A stretch of 64,000 nt of DNA from assembly GCA_029531795.1 (NCBI GenBank), contig JAPEIS010000003.1:2418001-2482000 (forward strand). The letters run 5' to 3'. Under the pieces are notes generated by a model. That model was not told the DNA's origin, made no database searches, and saw only the letters and a program-made list of their open reading frames with translations. The stretch's first letter is position 1. Each line of letters starts with the position of its first letter. Position numbers and translations under genes: made by a program. Below, piece after piece: positions 25,228-36,913 of the stretch. Source of the stretch: Sclerotinia nivalis (Eukaryota; Ascomycota; Leotiomycetes; Helotiales; Sclerotiniaceae).

Positions 25228-27120
25228 ATTGCAATCACGTCTCCCGGAGAGCACTTGAATGAAAAGTTTGAGAAACTCTCTGGGGAGCTGCTGGAGAGGA
25301 GATTGCTTTCTTAATTGCTTTGATTCTGAAACATGCACGACGATTTCCCCTTGATGAAATCTCTGTCCTCCAGAATCGATGAGAAGCTTCAAGCCTCGAC
25401 CTTTTAAAGAAGCAAGCACGATTAAATATGCAACTTAGTTTCATGCATCCAAAGATATCCTTGAAAATCCTTGTTAAGTCGATTGCTGCGCGTTTCCGGT
25501 GTTGTTGGCTTGTTTTGCTCGAGAATGGTGCTTGTGAATTACGAGCTTTAGTTTTCCATTTAGTACCTCGCTTGAATGGTAAATCAGGTAGATAGCTCTC
25601 ATATGATTGCGGGATACCATAGGTAGCTATGGAAAAGAGGTTTGGAAGTTGTTTGTTTGTAGAGGAGCACTTATGCGGAAAGGCAAACGGACAAAAATAA
25701 GCAACTAAGCATTAAAATAAAATAAAATGTACCCTGAACACCCTTATATTCTGCCATTGGAAGAATGAATTGACGAGATACCTTTTTCATCTAAAGCATC
25801 TGCATGTTAATCAGGGTCTAGACAAGGGTACTTTTGAAGGCTTTTAAGTGGTTAAATTTCAAGCCCAACCTTCCCATCACAGGCCGTGGCACATAAGAGG
25901 CTCTCAGAAGAGCCTTCTTTATAAGATTGGAAAGAAGTGGCTTCCCATCATGACCAAAATGCTTTTAGATTAGTCACCAGTGAAAAGTGATTTTTGGCTG
26001 CATGAATACCCATCACCAACCTTTGTCTTCGATACTAAACAACTAGGAAAGCCTTCTACTACCGGTATGATAAAGAGATGATAGATGACATGGGTAAGCA
26101 GAATAATTCGTTCTTTTGCGTTGAGGGTAGCATTTGAGGGGTTCGTTGGAGTGAAGTTGCATTAGTGTGGTGTCATGCGCTATTCTTAATTAGGATTAGA
26201 GTAAAATTACCGTGCGAGCCAGCGTAGAATATGTTCAATGGCTGAATTCAGATTTGACAAGCAAACAAATGATTTCTCAGGCATGCATGGTCATGTAATA
26301 CTTCTCGATATTCGAATTTGTTTTGAAAAATGCGCGGTAACCTATAGATTCCGCAAAACAGAATCAATCAGTTATGTGAAGAAAGAACAAAAGTGCAAAC
26401 ATGGCAGCTACAGCTCGACCATGAGCCCCTCTTGCGAATACTACCGACACATCTTTGGCCTTATCAATAACAAAAACTCATAATTGGTCGCTGAAAAGGA
26501 AGTGGTCCGCATGGTATTATCGCTCACCTCAGATGCAGGATCATGCCATGCCGTCAATGGTTGGAAGATTTGGAGCTCCCTTTATGGTTCCTCAACCTTG
26601 GGAGATATTAAACAACTATTATTTAAAGGCTGAAACACCAAATTGTTTGATTGCATCCGGGACTGGACGTGAAAATTGCTAGGCTGGAATGTGTTTTGCA
26701 GGGAACATTCCGTTGGGTTCACGCGACGTAACAGCAGGGAGATTCACCCTTGTTCATGGCGTACGCTGTTAAGGTATTGATTGTATGTGAAGATACTACC
26801 CCTCGAGACGCCGGATTGAGAGCACCGTGGGTACAGAAATATACAATGGATTTTTGGAACTCAATATATGTTCCTACCATAGTCGACAGCACATTGCATC
26901 TGCTCAAGGTAAATACCCATGGCCAACACAGTCGTCGGCGCGAGTAGACGTCAAATGGCTTGGCATCAGGTAAGGTCTCATATTCCAAGCCTCAACATTC
27001 TTCACATCCGTTGATATGCACAACAGAATTTACAAGTATAAGTCTTTCTCATGTTCTCGTTCCTTTCTTTTCCATACACGCGTCTCTTCTGCTTTTACAA
27101 CTAACGGCACTATTTTCAAT
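25228..27120. other. Divergent intergenic region
   Basis: About 1.9 kb between the divergent starts of the giant gene and the secreted Cys-rich gene, so it should hold two promoters. Open frames at 26238-26483, 26455-26682 and 26719-26988 are under 90 codons and show no recognisable domain. Confidence 0.5.
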
Positions 27121-27992
27121 ATGAAGACTGCAAGCTTGTTAATTCTTCTGGCCTTTGCCAGAGGTATTTGGGGAGATTGTACTCATGACCAATGTGCCGA
27201 TGCTATTACAGCAATTGGCGAAATCAACGTTGGTCTCCAAAGTCGTTCACTAGATTGCGCCAAATTTCTAGCGACGACTGTCACACCAAATGCTTCGTTC
27301 GTCAAATCCTAACCCCATTCATCTTCTTTGCTAATTGATGTAGGATCGCTTTGATCACTACAAGTGCCAACATGGAAAATTATCCATATCCTCCTGCTGC
27401 AAAGACGCCTGAGCCCGGTCCAATTCCCACTTACGCATCAGCATGTACCGACGCCGCCGCCTACTCATCTGCCTGTAATTGTGCCTCCGTCACGGCATCT
27501 ACAGTAGTCGCTCCAACTCCAACTACCTATCTGTACGATAAACTACCTCTCTGCGCGAACCCAGCCACATGTGCACAAGGATACAGCAATGCTGCTTGTG
27601 GAAATGGTGCTGGTATCTGTATTCCTAGTGGTGGGGACGATGGTGTTGGATTCTGTGTCGCTGCAGGCGTTTGTGGCGACAATTGCGTTAATAATTCGGA
27701 TTGTGCCAGTGGGATCTGTATCAGGAATGCTTGCTGTGGAAGCACATGTTATAATCCATCGGTTCAATTTGTCACCACATGGGCTCCTTCTCGTAAACTC
27801 GTCAAGAAAGACTTTGGTAATATCGCTGGAATCTTTGAGAAGCTAAATCAAATGAAAGGGAAGTTTCTGAACTCGGGAAACTTTTTCAATTCGGGAAAAA
27901 TTTTCGGCTCCTCGAAGAACAAAATCTTGGGTACTTATCTTCCCGAAAACCCTCAACCCACGAACTTCTTCAAAGGGAAAGAGTGGTATTAA
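27121..27992 (+). CDS. Secreted Cys-rich protein, unknown function
   Basis: Predicted extracellular protein of 274 residues. Exons are 27121-27296 and 27344-27992; the intron (27297-27343) has an unusual GTTCGT donor but a good CTAATTGATGTAG branch and acceptor, and joining restores the frame. A signal peptide (MKTASLLILLAFARGIWG) precedes a Cys-containing domain with CTHDQCADAI, SLDCAKFLATTVTP and YSSACNCASVTAS, the style common in secreted Leotiomycete proteins. A dense Cys region follows at about residues 150-205 (LPLCANPATCAQG, CGNGAGICIPSG, GVCGDNCVNNSDC, CIRNACCGSTC), spaced like a small disulfide-knot module. The C-terminal 65 residues are basic and repetitive (FLNSGNFFNSGKIFGSS). I do not recognise a named family; an effector or wall role is possible but unproven. 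Confidence 0.75.
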
Positions 27993-28558
27993 TATGGGGT
28001 TTTTTGGATTGTTGGATTGTTGTGATATCGAAAATAGTATTAGGTTGGACACGGTGGAAGTTGTTTATGGAACGTGGATCTCTTTCTGTCGAATTTATGT
28101 GGAAATCTCAGGTTGTTAGGTCTATCAGTTTCCGTTCAGGTACATCACATATATCAATGCGTCCTTTATTATCTTCTTTTACCAGACCTCTTCAATCTAT
28201 AGTACCAGCAAATACGAAATAGATTTTGTTTGCACGCATTCAAGGAAATCCCAACCCTTGAGTTTCTAAATGAAGACAATAATATTCACCAGCTGAAAGA
28301 TATCATATGAATCATCACAATCTCGGCATACTATGTCTTATGTATCTCAATGTCCTGCTGCGAAGCACATTGCCCGAATAGTGACTGCTGACTCAACTTT
28401 AGTATCCGAAAAGTTCCCGAGTTTGGGGGCGCAAATTAAGATATAAATATCGTGCCACGGCACAGCACATCAGATCTTACTCCTTATCTATTTCTTCTCA
28501 AACCATAACTATCCTCACCAAATACATCCTCACAACCTCCCACCTCCTCTGGTAAAAA
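27993..28558. other. Intergenic region and promoter of the MAPEG gene
   Basis: About 560 bases between same-strand genes. It should hold the terminator of the secreted Cys-rich gene and the promoter of the next gene. No gene is seen. Confidence 0.5.
28442..28449 (+). promoter_or_regulatory. TATA-box-like element of the MAPEG gene
   Basis: TATAAATA lies about 110 bases upstream of the ATG at 28559 and precedes a pyrimidine-rich leader, a normal arrangement in filamentous fungi. Confidence 0.45.
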
Positions 28559-29169
28559 ATGACAACCTTCATCGGCTTCCTCTCTTCTCCCCTTTCCCCA
28601 ACCATAAATCACGCGGTCCCGTACATCCTCGCAAACTGGACACTTTCGTACCTCGTCCTCGCTTCTCGTCATTGGAAACAATATTACGGGTTTGATCATA
28701 ATGAGTCGCCGCGTTATGATGTTGAACAATATGGAGAACGCATGGTTCAAGAGGGGAAACTTACGAGGAGACAGTTGGATCGTGTGAAGAGGGTGCAGAG
28801 TGCGCAGAGTAATAGTATTGAACATTTTGGATTTTTTGTGGGGTGTATTGTGAGTTCAATCCATTCATCCTCCATTTTCTTGTCTATTTTTTGGTTTGAA
28901 AGGACCGTAAAGTCGTTATGGATTGGATGGCTGGTATTGAATAAGACTAATTGAAATAGCTCCTAGCTCAACAAGCAGGCCTACCAGTCCAAACGATCAA
29001 TAAATTTGGACTGTATTATAATTTAGCGAGAATAGGATATGGATTTGCGTACACGTTTATGGAGACGAGAAATACGAGCGCATTGAGGTCGGTTTTTTGG
29101 TGGTGGGGTAATATTAGCTGTATTGGGATTTTGTTGAAGGCGGGGCGGGCGCTTAATGATGGGGTATAA
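28559..29169 (+). CDS. MAPEG-family membrane protein (microsomal glutathione transferase-like)
   Basis: Small integral membrane protein of 166 residues, related to membrane-associated eicosanoid and glutathione metabolism enzymes. Exons are 28559-28849 and 28960-29169, with an intron at 28850-28959 in phase 0. Family signs are the hydrophobic N-terminal helix (AVPYILANWTLSYLVLASR), the RVKRVQSAQSNSIEHFGFFV segment corresponding to the conserved Arg/Asn/Glu region of MAPEG, then LAQQAGLPVQTINKFG and a helix pair with YNLARIGYGFAYTF and LRSVFWWWGN. Four membrane helices are expected. Substrate cannot be deduced; fungal members are often annotated only as MAPEG proteins. It looks intact. Confidence 0.8.
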
Positions 29170-30187
29170 GATGAGAGTGTGGAGGCGGGGGAGAGGATAT
29201 GAGAGGAAGAAGTAATGGGATGTGAGAGCGGGCGGTTTCCATCGCCGATGTGAAATGGAGGTGAGTGGTAGGATGTGGGTGGGAATAGATGAGGATGGGA
29301 GGAAACAATAGACAGAATATATGGAGATGGCTCTGGCATGGAATGTGAAGTGGAAGATCAAGCAACTAGACGTATGACTCGTGTTATTGCATATATATCT
29401 CGAAGTTCCCAAGTAGAATAACCTCCACTCCCCATATAGCTAGCAGTCCATGTGCCATTGACAAAGAAGCAACAGTATAAATCCGTCGAAATCTATCAAG
29501 TGGCATCACACCGCACACATTTTCTTGGTCTGGAGGATTGCCGCTTATTAGGCATTGCCGTACAGAATTGAAATTTTGCGATCGGTGAATTCAGAGTTTT
29601 GTTGCATATCTGATCTCTAGGAGTCCCTCATTTCAACAGTACAAAACAAATCCACAAAGTGCTGCGACTATCTTGGAACTTTGGAATGTATTGGCAAAGA
29701 AGCGAAATTATTATATTATCCAGAAATTGGAAGGAAAGGATGTATGGTTGTTTTTATATTCCATTTGCCATGGAAAGTTGTGGTTTTGAGGTCTTTGAAA
29801 GGAATTGAAAGCTTCGCCATTGAGGCGTCTGAATTCACATCAAGCTTGCGGAATTCTTCTGGTACAATTTTGCCAGTAAAAGTGGCTTGTGGCTTCGTCT
29901 ATTAGAGGCTAGCGCTTTCTTATCGAGCCTCTGTTTGATAATGCTCTTGGGCTTGGGAACTTCATTGTCGCACTACGACATATGTTCTTATGACATTGTG
30001 AATTTGCTATACCGCGGATGAGAGATGCAGAGCAATTACTCAGGAGGTCAATGGAATTACATTATTATCTCGCCAAAACCATCTGGTAATGGGGCAATTA
30101 CTATGGTGAATATGTACAAACCACTCGGGGAGCTAATTATAAGTTTACAGTAATCATCTCAATCTCATAACTTCCTCTTTCCACCTT
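29170..30187. other. Convergent intergenic region
   Basis: About 1 kb between the 3' ends of the MAPEG gene and the hydrolase gene. It holds an inverted copy of the array core (29595-29618). A 74-codon open frame at 29681-29905 has no recognisable domain. Confidence 0.5.
29595..29618 (-). repeat. Dispersed copy of the array core motif
   Basis: On the minus strand this reads AGAGATCAGATATGCAACAA followed by AACT, closely matching the core of the 5.4-7.4 kb array copies (for example near 7190-7227). Only the core is conserved, not the full 250-base unit. Confidence 0.65.
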
Positions 30188-31517
30188 TCAGTGTGAATAT
30201 CCACCGGAATTGGATGATCCAATTCCATTCGATGCATTCTTGATCCACTTCTCAACGACCTTAAAGTATTCGACATTATTCTTCTCCAGAAATCCAAAAT
30301 GAGCATTGCCATGAACCCCGACATCAGCCATCTTGATCCAATCGGCTTTTACTCCAACTTGATTGAGATATTGGATGATACAATGATCGTACGTGATATG
30401 TGGAGATGCTTCACCGGTGAATGCGACGTATGGGACCTTGGCTATATTGGGGAGAGTATGGATGGTGTAGTTTTCGGCGGTGCGGCTTTGTTGTATGCAC
30501 GATCTTCTTTCCGGGGTGTCTTCACCAACCGTCTCGGTGATGAGCTCCGTAGAACTGGAAATAGGAGGATCATAATTGAGATTGGCGACGGTCAAACCGA
30601 ATGGACGAGCAGCTGTTCTCCCAACAGATGATGTTTGGTTCCCGGTATACGATTCGAAGGGAATATTTCCTGGTTCGAGATTCACATTACCAAGCACCAA
30701 ATCTGGACATTCATCTGAAATCACAATTGGGTGAATTGCGCCGATAGAATGGGAGATCAGGAATGAAGGACCAATTAGCTGAAGAAGTTCGCAACCAGCT
30801 GCGCGCATGGATATCTCTTGTCGAGTGTTGTTGTTGGTCAAAGGCATAAATCCACTTTCGAAAGCATCGAAGATAGCATCTCCTCGAAGTCCAGTCCCGG
30901 GCCATTGAGTATGCAGTTGGCTTTGCGGATAGGCGTTCGCGATTTGTGGAGCAGTGAAACCAACCTATGAATAATCGTAAGTCTCATTCATGTCAGCACC
31001 AATGAAAGATAGAACAGTACCTCACTAATATTTGCAGTTGATCCAATTCTCAAAGGATACCCGACTAAATCCTCTTGAGTTCCGCGTCCTACACTTGTCT
31101 GATCTACAACGTATACTTGATATCCAAGATCTAAGAACATTGATGCAAATCCTTTACGATTGTCAGGTGTATTGAGCCATGTCTAGACTTGGTCAGTCGA
31201 TGCTGGTTTGTTTGGGATTGGGAAATGCGACTTACCGCGCCAGACACTCCTCCGCCATGAAAGAAGACCAAAAGATAAGGCTTTTTGATACCCTTATTAG
31301 GCGTCAATTTTTCGACATACATTTGATCATATGTCAACAATCCAATCGCAGCATTTACATAATGCCCCCCAACCCAGAAGACATCGCGTTTGTAGGATGA
31401 CTCCTTCGATTTACATTGAGGCTTGATTCCATTGATCCCAGTACAATCCAGTTCATCTGAATAATGAGCTGAAGAAACCGTTGCAAGGCCAATAATCAGC
31501 GACCAAAGGAAAAACAT
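30188..31517 (-). CDS. Secreted alpha/beta-hydrolase (esterase/lipase-like)
   Basis: Predicted extracellular carboxylester hydrolase of 406 residues. Minus-strand exons 31517-31236, 31182-31021 and 30964-30188 join in phase. A signal peptide (MFFLWSLIIGLATVSSAHYS) is followed by the oxyanion-loop motif LLVFFHGGGVSGATWLNTPD, the strand GYQVYVVDQTSVGRG, and a nucleophile elbow SHSIGA with Ser near residue 221 (first Gly of GxSxG replaced by Ser). Later come a likely acid-residue region (VAFTGEASPHITYD) and a His region (DVGVHGNAHFGFLEKN). Several NxT/S sites fit a secreted glycoprotein. The substrate is unknown; fungal relatives are often annotated only as alpha/beta-hydrolases. It looks intact. 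Confidence 0.8.
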
Positions 31518-34284
31518 CTCGAGATAAGAACGAAAAGAGTGGGTGAGATGGAAATCAAGTGTGAATCCAAAAAGAAAGACAAATTTTCAAGAAAGGTTCA
31601 CGCCACTGCATGGTAAATTAAATGACAAGAAACTGGCAGAAGTCTAATTCCGCCTTGCACTTGTACCTATGTAATCTTACCAAATTTGCTGCATCGTTAG
31701 GGCCCCATCGTTATCAGATATTGTGGATCTGGTTGATCATATCCCATTTCGAAAAAATACCCACATATTAACCCACGTTTGAGACCCATGAGAGGCGGAG
31801 AAAACTGTGTTACCTACATGTGCGATGAGGGGAAATCATGATATCACGTGCAGAAAAGTACCTGGCGAATGCTAGCCAGATGCGAGAAGTTTGTGTGCAA
31901 GGATTATGCTTCGAGAATCTGCCACTTTGACCGTTGTATGCCCAAGCTCATTTCTGGAAGCTTTCTGAAAATTCATTCGAAGCCGTTGATATAACTGAAC
32001 AAGCAAGTGCTGTGGTACTCTTATATCAAGGGCAAGGTCCTGTGTTATATATATCCAGTGTTCGTAGTTCAGATGAGGGACCACCCATATATAAATAAAG
32101 GTAAAACTTCAAGACTTCGACGTTTGGGCGGACGAAACAGACTTTGTATGAAAAGGAGCTTACAACAGGATTAAAATAGTATTGGCTTGGTTGAACCCAG
32201 GAGAAAAACATGGCTAAATGAATTAGTATGGAGGTTCTGGACGGATTTGTACAATCATGCCGGGACTTGCTAGTCATAGTCCCTAAGCAATACATCGCCC
32301 GCAACGTTTTCTCAAGGATACCCATGATGGTAAAGTTGTCTGGACTAAGTTGTACAATTAGTTAATTGTTCAAGGAGACATGAATTCTCATAATAGAGTT
32401 ATTTAGAGAGGCAACAAACCAGCTATCACCTTCCCCATTTGAAAGGATCTGCCTTTAGAGCAAAAGCCAAATGAGAGATAGCTAGCTCCAAGTTTTAGGA
32501 AATGGGATTGATAAAGAAGCAATTGTATTTCTTGCGCCCACTTGTGAGCAACTTTTTAGTGTATGTGTCTGTAAAATGATCTAAAACTCGCTTCCGCTTC
32601 GATAAAAATGGTCATTCCAACGATTCAAAGGCCCTTGTTGAGGCTTAGTCATTGCAGATAGCTAGTTTATTACCTCTAATGAATACGAATATTTGTTATG
32701 AAAAATTTGATAAGGGCTTCAACCTTGGCGTGCTGAATCGTTGATAGACTACCAGTAATACATCGTTCGCAGCATTTTCCCACCTAGATTTCTCGGATCG
32801 ACAAATTGCTTCAAGGTTATGAAGACGACTGTGGGTTAAAATTTTACTTTCGTTGTGAATCATGGATTTGCGTATCCATAGATCGCACGAGTTTCTAGGT
32901 TGCTTCCCCATTAAAAGTTTAATATATCAACTTATCTCGAGCTTGTCCAACCCCGAAGTTCCCTCAAACTCTATTGATGTTCAAATACTTACAGGTTTAC
33001 ACCTGTTAACCTTTAGTCGTTAACAAATCGGCTTCCAATAGTTGAATGATCAATATACAGTATTGAAAATCCGTGAAATTTCACAGGAATTTTCATACGA
33101 CAGTGAGGCTGAGAGCAAACAATGGATGGATCTCCATGTTACACCGCGCTTATACTGAAGAGATACTGGCAAAACAGCTTCAAAAGACTGAACGTTCAGC
33201 AAATTTTGTTGTTGTTCCAGAAAAATCTTTGTTGCACGTGGCTTGGAACGAGGAACGGTCGGGTTGGAAGAGTAAGATGATGCCCAATTTGTTTTCGTGG
33301 TGCAAATTGGATGCTGGTAATGAGGTAAAAAAAAAAAGTACCGGTACTCAGGATATTTGTACCACAGTTGCACGGCCTACATAGTCTGTGTCCACCGGAG
33401 CATGAAAACTTTAAATTGCACAGTATGGTCGCTTATAAGTGTATGGAAATGCTTGTGGCTATATAGAATCGGGAAGTTGTCGGGAAAATGTCATGGAAAG
33501 TAGTGATGCGAATTGGGTGGATATATGTTACACAGGGTATCCAGACTTAAAAAGGACTCCGGGAGTATCTCTTAGCGATTTTCCCTGCGATCGCTCTGAT
33601 GCTCTAAACCTATACCTTATCCCTAATTGGCATCCCGCAGACAAATCAGAAACGTTTGAATTTTTCTGAAGACTTGGTAATGTGAAAATGCAATAGCGGG
33701 AGAGTGGTAGGGATCGAGTGATTCGGCACTCAAAGGACAGATTGATCTAAAGCCCAACCTTCATTAAAAATTCTCTCTACTAAAGGAACCATGCTTGAAA
33801 TGCCTCCGATTTCATGGATGGCCCTCCTAAGCCTTGGACGGACATTACCTGTTCTCACCGATTCTTTCCTTTCACATGTGTTCTCTACCGTGTATTCGTG
33901 TAAGATGGGATTTTTACTGCGATTTTCCTTATGGATCATTCCCCGGGATGTTTCACATCTTATATTATGGTTTACGATCTGAAATCTATTCAAGAGGGTA
34001 CGAAAATTTTCAATGTATTTATGTCTCCTCAAGATCTTTTCCACTTTTCAACCTGGTCGTGATCGTTGCTCCATCGCAAATATTTGCATGTAAGAATCGG
34101 TGAACCATTCAATGCAACCCTTAAACCCACGTTTTCCCGCGATATTCCACTCTTTTCCCCAGGAGTCTCGATTTCAGGGGCCGTCAACATTGTTGTTGGT
34201 GCGTGACTGTAGACTGATCGACTGGAGGAAGTGAACACGTTTATCTCAAGTACGAATGAGCTTCAGGCTTCCATTTACCTGATC
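31518..34284. other. Intergenic region, no convincing gene
   Basis: About 2.8 kb between divergent genes. Open frames at 32026-32325, 33050-33373 (-), 33073-33384 (+) and 33730-34044 (-, 104 codons) overlap each other on opposite strands and have no recognisable domains. A 10-base A run lies near 33327. The part next to each gene should contain its promoter. Confidence 0.45.
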
Positions 34285-35841
34285 ATGTCTTCGATACTAT
34301 CATCATCAACCATCATCTCCTCAGCGACCGCAGCCTACCCAACCGCCATCCCCACAGGTACCATATCCGCACTCATCGGCCACCCTCCAAACACCACCAA
34401 TGACTACTACATAGTCGCCTACCTCAACAATGCCTTTGGCCGAAAAGCCTCTCCTATGAAGGGAATTACAATCCCCCCCTTAGCACCACCAGACTACGTC
34501 TTCGAGTCCCGCTCCACCTCACTCCTAATCGCCATGTCCATATCCATCTTCTTCATGTTCAGCTTCACAGTCCTCCGTCTACTTATCCGTCTCCTAAACC
34601 GCGGTTTAGTACTAGGTCTAGACGATCTGTTCATAGTTCCCGGCGTGATCCTCGCTATGACTTGGCCCGTACTACAGATACTAGCAGTCATATATGGAGG
34701 CGCCGGAAAACATATTTGGGATGTTACGTATGAGGAATATGGATATTTTAAAAGATACACGAATTTATCCAAGACATTCTTTTTTGTGGCAGTAGGAGTT
34801 GTGAAGATTTCGATATGTCTTTTTAATCGCAGACTTACTGCTATGACGACGCGACGTTGGCTGTGGTTTAATAATGCCTTTCTGGTGCTACTGGTCATCT
34901 ATATCTTGGTGTCCCTCTTCTGGACTATCTTTTCGTGTAACCCCGTTTGGGGCGGCTGGGATGCTATAAGACTAGGAAGAGAGGGGGTTGTGGCCAAGTG
35001 TTTTCCGGTTGGTACTCTGGGGTCGGTTCTCAGTACGGTGCATGTAGTTACGGATTTTGGACTTTTGGCTGTCCCGCTCATCGTACTGTGGAAATTGAAG
35101 ATGGGGTGGAGGACGAGGGGAAGATTGTATGTTGTTTTTGCTGTGGGTGGAGGTAGTATGATTGGGAGTATCTTGAGACAGATTAAGCAGGCGGACTTGG
35201 AGTCGGATGTATTGTGTAAGTTTGTTGTTTTGTTTTTCTTCATTCTAGGGGGTGGGGGAGGGCTAGGTTTTCATTCTTCTGTTGCATTCCCATAGACTAA
35301 CATGCTCCCAGGGTCTTTCAAACCTCTCGCAGAATGGACACTAGTCGATCTAACTCTCGGCGTGATCGCCGCCTCGCTCCCCGTTCTCTCAGCCATCATC
35401 CCAGCAAAATGGAAATCGATGCATACATCCTCATCCTACAAGTTTCCCTCCAATCACCGTTCGCATCCCCTACCCAATGCAGAAAATTACCCGCGCTCGA
35501 AATTCCCAGGGAAAATCGGAAGAGGCATAAGAGATGGCCGAAGTGGAAGAAACAGAGGAATTAAAAGCACACCCAGCGGTACCTTTGGAGAAAGTGAGGA
35601 AAATATCGTAAGGACGGATGTTATTGAGTTGAGTTATCGGAATAATGTTGATGTGGAACAGAAAGAAGAAGAAGAGAATGCGGGTAAGGAAGAAGGAAAT
35701 GGAGAAGGGAGTTCTGTGGGGAAGATTAAGAGGAGTTTTTCGAGGAAGAGGAATAGAGGGGATTCGATGGAGAGGGGTCCGGATAAAGGTACGAGTGAGT
35801 GGTATGGTCATCAGGTTGAAATTAGTAGGGATGAGTCATAA
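34285..35841 (+). CDS. Rhodopsin-domain seven-helix membrane protein (PTH11-like class, no CFEM)
   Basis: Integral plasma-membrane protein of 486 residues, of the fungal rhodopsin/PTH11-related receptor superfamily. Exons are 34285-35215 and 35312-35841, with the intron at 35216-35311. The ATG at 34285 starts MSSILSSSTIISS; open sequence upstream lacks an earlier ATG in frame. Helices are visible at SLLIAMSISIFFMFSFTVL, DDLFIVPGVILAMTWPVLQ, NLSKTFFFVAVGVVKISICL, NNAFLVLLVIYILVSLFW, VLSTVHVVTDFGLLAVPLIV, LYVVFAVGGGSMIGSIL and WTLVDLTLGVIAASLPVL. The family hallmark LGLDD and the WTLVDLTLGVIAASLP-type motif are present. The cytosolic tail is long and charged (EQKEEEENAGKEEGNGE, KIKRSFSRKRNRGD). 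No N-terminal CFEM Cys pattern is seen. Ligand unknown; a role in surface or nutrient sensing is only an inference. Confidence 0.85.
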
Positions 35842-36913
35842 TCAAGGGATTATGGGGGTGGATGGGTTAGGGTTTGGCCAACCAGTCTGGGGAAATTAAT
35901 AGGAGGTTTGAAAAATATGTTCCGGCTTGGTTGGTTGGGTAGCTCTTTGATGGTTTTGAATAGGGACATTTCATGAATATTCGAAATCACCTGGCGTTTT
36001 ATGGATGGGCAAGTCTGCGGTGGTGGAATATACCAATATCATTTGTACTTCGGATATTGTACAAAGGACTAGGCTACGGTTAGGGAGGCTGTATATTGGG
36101 CTGGAAAATATCCACGTTATGATGTGAATGACTTGTAAATAATGGCAAAAATACTTTGCGGCAGGACAATACTTCTCCGAAGAATTATGAATCGTTGCTA
36201 TGTTTATTCTCGTATGGTGATGTTTGTGCCTTTCAATTGATGAAGATGAGATGAGATGAAAGTCGTGGGTATGTGGTGTGGAATCATTCATCGGAGTAAT
36301 GTATGCATGAAGTAGTACTTCGAAGCTCCGATGCAACAGCACCAATAAAGCATCAGCCATAAACCCATTATCCAACCCCTACACCACCACCATTCAAGTA
36401 TGATATGAGACGAAATAAGCGGTCCTCTCAAATCCAATCAAGCATATAAAGAAAAGCTCTTCATATCCAATCAAATGCTCCAATTAACTCCGATAAATTC
36501 ACTATTTCTTATGCCAAGCCTCTGAAAATCTTTTGTTGCATATCTGTTGTAGTGCTTGAAGCCTATAAACAAACCGAAATAGTCCCTGTAGCCCCTGTAG
36601 ACTGGATTTTGTCTGTGGCTAGGTACCGAGTATCGGGAATGGAATTGATGGAAGTAAGGGGTGGGGGGGGGATATGTGAATAGAGGAGTATATTCTACAC
36701 AAGGGAGAGCCAATCTATGTTTTACGTAAAGCCGGATGACTCCTTACGCCCTTGAGCTTCTCGTGTCATATGGAATGATAGGCACGTTCTTGAACGTATC
36801 GAGTTGCAAGAATTGAATTGTTCCTATAAGTATAGGTAAGTAGTAATTAATATAAATATCCCGAAATATATCAACATCCCATGGGTAACCATTTCATTTA
36901 TCCACCCCATCCA
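35842..36913. other. Convergent intergenic region
   Basis: About 1 kb between the 3' ends of the rhodopsin-type and glycoprotein genes. It includes an inverted copy of the array core (36531-36547) and a G run near 36660-36672. No gene is seen; the open frames at 35971-36375 and 36471-36713 have no recognisable domain. Confidence 0.5.
36531..36547 (-). repeat. Dispersed copy of the array core motif
   Basis: On the minus strand this reads AGATATGCAACAAAA, the same core as in the 5.4-7.4 kb array and at 29595-29618. The flanks are not clearly conserved. Confidence 0.5.

Noticed and set aside
33730..34103. Overlapping open frames on both strands upstream of the rhodopsin-type gene
   Set aside because: Three frames are open at once without recognisable motifs, consistent with a locally stop-poor sequence.
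34285..35841. CFEM-containing PTH11 receptor
   Set aside because: The N-terminal region has no eight-Cys CFEM pattern, only the rhodopsin-type helices and DD motif.
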